64,000 bases of DNA from Diploscapter coronatus (taxonomy: Eukaryota > Nematoda > Chromadorea > Rhabditida > Rhabditidae), in assembly GCA_964036155.1 (NCBI GenBank), contig OZ038422.1:51545201-51609200 (forward strand), in the 5' to 3' direction. The notes beneath the pieces were generated by a model, which saw only the letters and a list, made by a program, of their open reading frames with translations, did not search any database and was not told where the DNA came from. The translations under genes and the position numbers were made by a program. Of the stretch, positions 37,386 to 64,000 are shown one piece after another (positions within the stretch are counted from its first letter, which is position 1; each line of letters starts with the position of its first letter).

Positions 37386-39614
37386 ATGAATGATTGCTCG
37401 AATTTTACATCCGAGCCTCCGACATATTTTATACCTATGCAAAGAACGTTCGGATTCATAGCCATACCACTTTCTACTCTGGCTCTGTATTTGATCATTT
37501 TTGAATCACCGAAAGCTATGCGACATTTTAAATACTATCTTTTAGTAATGCAGGTAGAGTTAGCAAAATATTCGAATCTTACCAGATAAACTTCAAGATT
37601 ACCTCTATTTGCTCCGATTTTTCATTTAATTTTCTCTGTAATTTAACGGGATATTTTCCAGGTAATTGAATCGAAATATTTCGTTATTATTTCTAAAATT
37701 TCAATTTAATGAAAAAGTGACTTTAGCTATGGCTTTAGTATCACATGGAATTTTTGAGTTTATTCCCTCTGAAATAAGTGTGGTAAGTGAATACAATAAT
37801 TCAGAATTTATTGTCTAACTATTTAGTGTATATCGGGAACATTCCATGGTTTGAACTCTATGATAATAATGTACACGTTCTTTGTTAGACATGACAAGAT
37901 ATGTTCTAAAGATTGCGTAATGCAATGAATTGATTATTAACTCAGGTTTAAAAAATTTAGATCTTCACGCTCCCACGATTTATAATAAAAGGGATTTGGA
38001 CGACTGGACTTTTCGTTACATTTTTATGTAATGCATATGCTATATGTTTCAAATTGGACGATGATGAATTTAAGAATTACCTAGAAATGGTAAATATTTG
38101 CGATATATCGTAAGCGGCTAAATTTAAAATCAGTTACCTTTCTGCTGATCAAATACATTTCGTCTTCAAAATTGCCAAATATATTGAGCAATGTTTTATT
38201 GACTTACTTTTCCGAAGCTCTTTATATTATCAGTTAGTTGTAAAATCTTCATTGCTATGCAACGTCGAATGGTGTTGCTTTTTTCCAAAACGATAAAAAT
38301 AATATGATGCGAGCAGGTGTTCTCTCCTTTTCCCTTTTTCCCTGCCAGTGACGCACACCATTCTCTCTCACCATATTAATATTCTCTGCTTATTCATTGA
38401 TCCCAATAATAGAGCAGAGAAAAGGAAAAAGATAAAAAAGAATAGGACTCTTGCTGGTAGAAAAAAAGAAAAACGGCGAGAATATGTGTGATCACACCTG
38501 ATTTACAGTCCTGTTTTCAGTATCACCCTGACGAGATATGTTTATTATATGTCGATCGAGTTATGGCCTACAATATAGATATCTATATGGTGGGAAAAAT
38601 TTATCGAAAATATTTTAAATTTGAAAGAAATGATGACTTTCAGCCATACTTAAAATATCTGGCAATATTCGGTTTGTTAGTGTTCGTGATTGGAGGGGCT
38701 ATTTTCACGATACTAGTAGTGCATACATTGATAATCATAACAACACGGGGTGATAGTAAATTCTCTCTGTCTCGGGCTTCATTAAACTCGTCTTTTACAC
38801 ATCGAAATGCTATTCTATCGTTATTTATGCAGGTAATATGAAGACAGACATTTTATGGTGATCCAATGAAATTGACTTAGTACTTGGCAGCAGCATTTAC
38901 ATATGGACTAATAATCTTAATAACTACATTAGGCTTTATATTAATTGACTTTGTATCTGTTGAATATTCGAGAGGTGGGATTCATTTTATTCTTCTCACG
39001 TTGCAATAAAGATAATGCATACATGTTGCATCTCTTCTCCTAGACTTAACCCCAGAGAAATGAAATGCACATTCGCGGAGAGGGAGGAGGTGGCAAAAAT
39101 TAGGAGAAGCACATAATCATACGCGTTAACAGCCGAACACAACTCGATTTGTCGCTTTTCTTTGATGCCTCGTGTTCTTTCACTCGCAGGGAAAAAGAAA
39201 GAGTAATGTTTTATTTCATTTTTATTTTTCCCACTTCCTCTCACCTGTTCGAAATCTAAAATCTAGGCTGTGAATATGAATGACAAAGCATAAAAAATAG
39301 CGAGAGAAAGGTTGGGTTGAGAGCGTGCGGAAGCAAGTTTTTAAAAGAAAATGCAACCTCCTTATTGCAGCTTGAAATAATATAAAGTGATATATTTCCT
39401 AATGTTTTAAGTTATCGGACCGTGCATTGAATTGTTGCTGTCCAGTCATTCCACGATTGGGACGATTTTGTTGATCGTTTTCACGAGACCGTATCGAAAG
39501 GCATTATTCCGAAAGGATCGTTTTCAGCGAGTTTTGAAAGTCCTCAATCAAATTCATATGATGGCTTTCCAAAATGCCATCGCACCTATGAACCAATACA
39601 TTCAAAATGATTAA
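37386..39614 (+). CDS. Seven-transmembrane chemoreceptor, SRH-like
   Basis: Seven exons are proposed: 37386-37553, about 37727-37782, 37827-37916, 37961-38089, 38521-38832, 38881-38974 and 39412-39614. Exons 3 to 7 join cleanly in frame. Exon 1 encodes an N-terminal segment and TM1 ending in the SRH-style FESPKAMRHFKYYLL. Exon 5 has YHPDEICLLYVD, a hydrophobic stretch and the LSLFMQ motif. The last exon has SSHSTIGTILLIVFTRPYRK, the S.HS...T......PYR signature of TM7 in nematode SRH receptors. Such receptors sit in sensory cilia and detect odours or small molecules. The exon 1/exon 2 junction does not keep frame with any canonical splice pair I can find, so either exon 2 is misplaced or the gene is damaged. 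Confidence 0.75.
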
Positions 39615-39715
39615 AGTGATCAAGCCCTATCGTATATTTAATAAATGATTTACTTGATCTTATGTAGAGAGCGTAAATGCTCAAATTCGAATATACTCAA
39701 ATTCCAATTTTCATT

Positions 39716-40101
39716 TATTGTGAATTACTGACTACTTGAGACGAGATAAAAGGAGTGTATTTCTTTCTTCCCCTCCTGTGAGCTGCGGATGCGTGAGAAG
39801 CGAGCATTTGTTCATTTGATGATTCTTTTTTTTTTATTTTCTTTCGCTTCTTTGTTCTTTCATCGAGTTTAACGGGATTTTCGCAACAAGCACTTGCTAA
39901 TTATTTTCCTCCATCGATATCGATAAAAAATTATCTGATTAATCATCGATAATTGTCCTTAAAAATGCGAGAAACGAAAAGAAAACAAAGAAATTGTCTA
40001 GTGGATAAATCTTCGTCTCTCGCGCACCCCGAGACTCACAGAAGGAGGAGATAGAAACACGCTTCCTTTATCTCGTCTCAAGTAGCCAGTAATTCACAAT
40101 A
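39716..40101. mobile_element. Fold-back element, 386 bp
   Basis: The left arm TATTGTGAATTACTGACTAC and following bases recur inverted at the right end (GTAGCCAGTAATTCACAATA). The match runs about 32 bp with one or two differences, then continues more weakly through the purine-rich arms. The whole interval could fold into one long hairpin. Confidence 0.65.
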
Positions 40102-40159
40102 GCCTTCAAATTTAAAGTGTCTCAAAAACCCTATCTAATTCAACGATGCATCAGATAAG

Positions 40160-40224
40160 ACGGTTCTGTGCAAAAAAATCTACCACAAATCGAGGTTTGG
40201 CGTATCTACTTGGGGACCCTAACC
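40160..40224 (-). mobile_element. MITE family A fragment
   Basis: The reverse complement matches about 55 bp of the copy at 4914 (around AGTAGATACGCCAAACCTC) with few differences. Only the left end of the element is present. Confidence 0.65.
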
Positions 40225-40733
40225 ATAGAGAGAATAACTCGTCTTTGTGAATCATAACTGGCGAACTTTTGCGTACCCCTAAGAACGATGAATTTAAATG
40301 TCCATCTGTTCATAAAATTATGCACGAACGCCCAAACATCACCTAATCACACAAAATAGGATGAGATTTAACGCAAAATGAAGAAGCGATGTTAATAGAA
40401 AATCGAAAGTTTATGTCTTTGCGCCCTCCCAGAATCCGGAGGGGAAGGCTAACCCCCGTATATGTGCAGATTTTGAACTACCCCAAAGGTAATTCTAAGA
40501 ATGTAGCACTATGACACACCAAATCTGTTCTTCATGCCTATCTTCGACTTCCATGAATTTTCGAGATCTAGTTTCTTCGATCTGATACGAGGCGATACCC
40601 GCGCGCGCGCTTTGATTCTCCTTAATTTCTCCACCATCGAATAGAAAAGCGACTATTGGCTTGAAACATCCCACGAAAATCGATGTTTCTAAATATTTTC
40701 ATCCGCAAATAGTCGATTTTTCTAAATTAAAAG

Positions 40734-42190
40734 ATGCCCGCGTGTCGCCCTTCGGCACTTACTCGACCCATATTTGGTCTGACTGGATTCGTGATTTTAC
40801 TAACCTTTTATAAATTCGTCACGAAAAACGAAGGAGCTGAAACCAACAAAAAATACACGCTGAATGATGTCGCGAAGATGAATGCATTGCCAAAAACTAA
40901 TCAGGTAGGTTTCAAAGAATCCTTATAGTGAAGAGGAAGAAATAGGCTCTGAGGGCTAGGCGGGGGTTGTGTAAGAGCAGTGAAAATGATTATTCCAGAT
41001 GAAAAGAAAGAAAGGCAAACTTATTTGTAAATTGAAATGCTCTTCATTCAGGAATTCGATATCTATTCCTTGAGCAAGTTCCCGATACCAATATCGCCCA
41101 ACAAAACCGTCAAACGTGAATATCGGGTATAAAAAATTACAACATTTTTCAGAAAGATAAAAGTTTCTTTTGTAGATTGACGGAAAGCACAATTTGGCGT
41201 ATTGTCCGACGCCGAAGACAATGTCAACAAGGATAATCACGATTTTAGACGAAATTTCACCGCCGAATAAATTCGTCACAGAAGAGTAAAAATTCATTAC
41301 TTTTAGACAAGTTTCATAATTTCTCTTATAAATTCGAGAATTTCAGAGATTTCGCTGAAAATTATGGCTGGTGGCGATATCTTGCGATCGTTCGGAATCC
41401 GACCGATCGATTTCTCTCGGGATTTCTGGATCGATGCGTCGCGTATGAGATTTTGAGCTACCTTGAAAATAAAACTATTCCGAAATTCCTTCTTAGGGTT
41501 TTGAGTAAACGTATATTTGTATGATATTTAGAAAGAAAAGCTTCTGCGGTGGTTGCCGAGCGAATATGACTTGCTACTTGGAGAAACTCTACTGGGTGTA
41601 TCGGATTTATGTAGTTGATGAAAATCGTCCTCCAGACGTCGACGGGCATCATTTAGCGCCTCAAGTTTGGTATTTCATTTGATATTTTTAAAAAATCGTT
41701 TTGGCGAATTTAGGTTCTGCCGAATAAAGGAGAATGTCAAAAACCGTCAGATTATCAGACATATGAGCCCCACTTTCAAGGAGCATTACAAATTTTTCTT
41801 CGAATCATCTCCAAAAGTGGTCAAATTTTAAATTTCAACTACATGCTGGATTTTTCGTTTAGATGGAATCCTACGAGCTAACTCAGGTTATACGAATGTT
41901 AGCCTTCAAAACATCCCACTCCACGGGTCACTCGCAAATACGACCGTTTTTGGAGCGAGCATTGTTGTCGAACCCTTATGCTCTGCATTTATTGAAGGTA
42001 GGTTTTAAATTTTACTAGCATAAAATTAATTATTTTATACACTTGTCTAGCCAGGGATAAAAATGCTTTAATTTAGATGATTTACTACTGGGACTACATC
42101 CTACTAAAATACCCTTTCCCTCGGTTAAACGATCACAACACGGCTTTCCGAACAGATGTATGGTCAGATGATAAAATCGAGGATAGATAA
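40734..42190 (+). CDS. Carbohydrate sulfotransferase (Sulfotransferase 2 family), 314 aa
   Basis: Eight exons (40734-40904, 41052-41126, 41176-41285, 41347-41442, 41532-41669, 41714-41819, 41863-41997, 42077-42190) join in frame. A single signal-anchor helix (about residues 12-29, PIFGLTGFVILLTFYKFV) makes it a type II Golgi protein. The lumenal part shows the PAPS-binding sites: CPTPKTMST (5'-phosphosulfate loop) and IVRNPTDRFLSGFLDRC (3'-phosphate site). These are followed by the nematode-family motif FCGGCRANMTCYLEK, then HHLAPQVW, corresponding to the D.H..PQ.W motif. The C-terminal YYWDY segment also fits. It would transfer sulfate from PAPS to a glycan or proteoglycan chain. The exact sugar acceptor cannot be read from sequence. 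Confidence 0.88.
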
Positions 42191-42616
42191 TTTTCTCATA
42201 ATTATTTTTAAAAAACGAGTAAAATAAAGCTTTAATTTAAATAGTTTTATTATTTTCTCCGCGTCATGGAATCACAGAAACACCTGTATATTTTACAAAT
42301 AAATTTTGGTGAAGACAAGATTGAATCAAATCAAACCGTCTTTTCGGAATGATCTGAATAATTGGAGTACATTCTACAACAAATAATAAACTTTAAAATT
42401 CGAGAATGAAATCTGATGCAAAACTAAAACTCGTGGATATTTCAAATTTGAATTCTCATCTTTGATCTTCAATAGCTAGGGATAGGTTCATTGTAAACTT
42501 CACTCAGTTAAAAACATAGTAAACGCTGAAGTTTAAACTGAGCGAGTTTTAAAATAAATATATAGGGGATACTGTATTGAACACCGGTCTGGGTATTTAT
42601 TTTTGTCGTCCTGAGT
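42191..42616. other. Spacer between convergent genes
   Basis: 3' ends of the sulfotransferase gene (plus) and the SPT small-subunit gene (minus). No other feature was seen. Confidence 0.5.
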
Positions 42617-42757
42617 TTATGAGAGGGCGAAGTATGCGACGGCCATCGAGATGGACGAGACGAGCAGTGTGTTGAACAGGCGACGTTCCCACGAATCCAG
42701 CATGTACAGACCGCTCACCAGCGTGTAGCGCAGATACACGCGTTCGAAGAAATTCAG
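42617..42757 (-). CDS. Small subunit of serine palmitoyltransferase (SPTSSA/B type), last exon
   Basis: The exon encodes 46 aa and a stop after a TTTGCAG acceptor. LNFFERVYLRYTLVSGLYML followed by DSWERRLFNTLLVSSI closely matches the core of SPTSSA (YYQYLL.TALYMLEPWER..FN..LVS). These small ER membrane proteins bind the SPT heterodimer, stimulate the first step of sphingolipid synthesis and influence acyl-CoA chain-length choice. The family is only about 70-76 aa, so nearly the whole conserved part is here. The short first exon with the start codon was not found upstream. Confidence 0.82.
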   Translation of the reverse strand: MNFFERVYLRYTLVSGLYMLDSWERRLFNTLLVSSISMAVAYFALS

Positions 42758-44587
42758 CTGCAAAGTTTTTAAAATATAAATTTGAAATTATGTTTTAAAA
42801 ATTTAGGTGGTTGGTTATTTTTAATTATAGATCGATTTTCGATTATTATATTCAAAAACTAACACTCGTTGTCATTCAAAATTTAGAAAATGGCATTGCG
42901 AAATGCGTGATTCGCTGGCTAATAATCTAGATGTGTTTTAGAAAACATATATATTTGCCAGTTTTAAGGTTTATTTATTGGGCTATGTACTAGACCGAAG
43001 TTGTAATTCGCAAAATAGAAAAAAAAAAAAAAAACCTGTAAATTTATGAAAATTCGAAGCTTTTTTGAAAATGAAAAAGCCTACTGTTTTAACTTCTTCC
43101 TTGATGAAACCCATCGTTCAGCTGCTTGAATTTGAATCTCAAAGTCCCCGTTTGAAGCTCGAAAAGCAGTGGTTGAATGGTCAAGAGTTAGTGAGTTGGT
43201 GCCTGCAAAATGTTAGAATTTTTGCTAAAAACGACTCTCGATTCGATTCGATTATCGAACGACTGATTGTTCTTTGTTCGATCACCCAGGTCTAACTGTC
43301 ACCTGATAAGAATTTTAAGATGACTCCAAACGGTTTCTAGTTCTTATCTTTCAACATTAGAACATACTTTCAACTAAACTCCTCCCACCCGTTTTGACAA
43401 GGCTAGAAAGTCGATGGGGATAAGGGTTACTAAACTTTTAATTCCTAAAAATTGGTTACTACTCATGCTCATCGAGTAAAATATTAGAATAAACATAAGG
43501 ATAGATATCTATTGTTACCGAACAATATTATTTTTAAGAGATTTAAAAATTTTCATAAAATATTTTATTCTTCTTCCTTCTCAAAACGTCACATAAAACA
43601 TTTATGTTTAGCCTTGTGTGTATGTAAAACGAATAATGCTAGAGTTTTCTTAAATGAATACCAAAAGACGGTTGGGGGTGAACTTTATAGAAAATACATG
43701 GAGATTTGTTGTGAAAATTCGACGATATTTACAAAAAATACTGCAGTTTTCGTGAAATATCAGTTTCCTGATGTGTGTTACAAGATTTTTACATTTCAAT
43801 ATCGTCTTTTCCACTAATAATTACGGTGTCGTCTATAAAAATTAACGTCTTTAGTAAAAGAATGAAACGAAGAATTTTTTAAGGATCACAGAGCGCGAAA
43901 AAGAGGTGTAGACACAAATAAAATTAATTTCAAAGAGAGAACACGATAAAATGATGATTTTAAAAAGAAAACGAATAAAATTATGAGTTTTACGAAATTT
44001 TTCTCCAATGAAAAGATTTGTTTTAGACTTGATGATAAGAACTATCATCATCAAATATCATATTGATAAGGCTTAGAAATTAGACAGGGTGAAAAAATTC
44101 ATAAGCTTTTGAACAACGTAATTTACGTAAATTACGCTATCTAGATGGTGGATTAAACTTTGATTAAAAATGAAGAAATATTCTAGAAATTGGTTACCTA
44201 AATTGTATAGGAAAATTAGAATAAATCACAAACAAAAAATGGGAAAACAAGACTAGGGCTGACGCGCCGGTTAAAAATTTCAGAAAAATGATTGGATTTT
44301 CAAAAACGATCATTTTTAATTTACCAAAAGAACGAAACTCGCTTACCAAAACACTCACACAAAATAGTCTTTTGCACGCAAATTTAAAAGGGAAAAAGCA
44401 TAAAGAAAAAAGACAAATTCTTTGAAAAATACCCTATTTGGTAGCGAAAAGACAACGATGAAAAGAATTTTGAAATCGGGAAAAACCGATAAATTTTGAA
44501 AATTGATATTTTTCCGAATCCAAATGATAAAATTAGAAGAGCGACTGCGATATTGCACTCTCACTATACGCGATTTTTTCGCACTCT
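42758..44587. other. Spacer; one weak open frame
   Basis: Should contain the missing first exon of the SPT small-subunit gene. A plus-strand frame at 43065-43295 (76 aa, starting MKMKKPTVLTSSLMKP) has moderately protein-like composition but no recognisable family and an uncertain end. A poly-A run lies just before it. Confidence 0.35.
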
Positions 44588-44654
44588 TTAGTATTTGTAG
44601 GGGTCTCTGTATGGGCGCTCGTAAAGGGCTTTTGCTGCTTCAACTTGAGGCGGT
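44588..44654 (-). CDS. Orphan terminal exon, 21 aa
   Basis: After a strong TTTCAG acceptor, a frame reads PPQVEAAKALYERPYRDPYK-Y and stops. A second frame is also open for longer, so the reading is not certain. It lies 222 bp past the par-1 stop codon on the same strand. It could be the last exon of a small unrecognised gene; no partner exon was found. Confidence 0.3.
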
Positions 44655-44876
44655 CTGAAACAAAACCAACCCAGTTTTTTCCGCTTCAAAAATACACCTT
44701 TAGAAATCAATAATGGGCAGGGCTAGCTTTTTCAAATTGCAAGGATTTCGCATGATAATGTTGCCCTGCCCATAAAAATATGAATTTTGAAAAAATGTTG
44801 CAACAATATGGTGCCGTCGTCTTTGAGAGTCGACGACGACAAAGGTCATTGTTGTCGGGTTTGTCGTTTTGCGGAT

Positions 44877-63902
<19,026 letters not shown>

Positions 63903-64000
63903 CTGCAAAACGAACGGTGTAAAAACGAAGCAAGCGGGGGAAATCGATAAATCGATCATTTTTGCAAAAAATCGACATTTTAGGCAATTTTTATCGAAAT

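Larger units (their letters stand above)
39615..40733. other. Spacer with fold-back element
   Basis: Between the receptor and sulfotransferase genes. It contains the fold-back element at 39716-40101 and a MITE family A fragment at 40160-40224; otherwise nothing recognised. Confidence 0.5.

Overview
The window reads as nuclear DNA of a nematode. It is AT-rich, genes are split into many exons by mostly short introns with TTTCAG-type acceptors, and the gene set fits: a serpentine chemoreceptor of the SRH type, a DM-domain factor, an F-box protein, a nematode-style Golgi sulfotransferase and PAR-1/MARK. The species cannot be named from the sequence. Gene models were assembled by hand from conserved peptides and splice phases. 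Where I call a model closed, the exon lengths sum to a whole number of codons ending in a stop.

Layout. 1-5620: gene-poor, with one inverted-repeat element. 5621-7768 (+): F-box protein, 327 aa. 8738-9059: tRNA-derived SINE between 20-bp target duplications. 9130-11816 (-): ALKBH1-type dioxygenase. 12231-13047 (-): 85-aa single-pass membrane protein. 14208-14614: hAT-like MITE. 14751-15844 (-): six-exon secreted protein of 166 aa with the six-cysteine spacing of the neurotrophin/Spatzle cystine knot, the most interesting object in the window. 15845-27644: about 12 kb without a gene I can support, holding several inverted-repeat elements. 27645-30030 (+): PA28gamma (PSME3) proteasome activator. 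30290-30600 (-): small ubiquitin-like protein. 31409-33570 (-): DM-domain transcription factor. 33571-37385: intergenic, with a dense GATA-site cluster. 37386-39614 (+): SRH-like receptor. 39716-40101: fold-back element. 40734-42190 (+): type II membrane sulfotransferase. 42617-42757 (-): last exon of the small subunit of serine palmitoyltransferase. 44877-63902 and beyond (-): par-1/MARK, about 29 exons, running off the right edge.

How the genes relate. Most are unrelated housekeeping or signalling genes. The secreted ligand-like gene, the 85-aa membrane protein gene and the ALKBH1 gene lie head to tail on the minus strand. The last two are about 400 bp apart, which would fit a nematode operon, and the 85-aa gene begins right after a trans-splice-like acceptor. 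The introns and intergenic DNA carry at least ten non-autonomous transposon-like insertions from several families, two of them with recognisable hAT-style 8-bp duplications.
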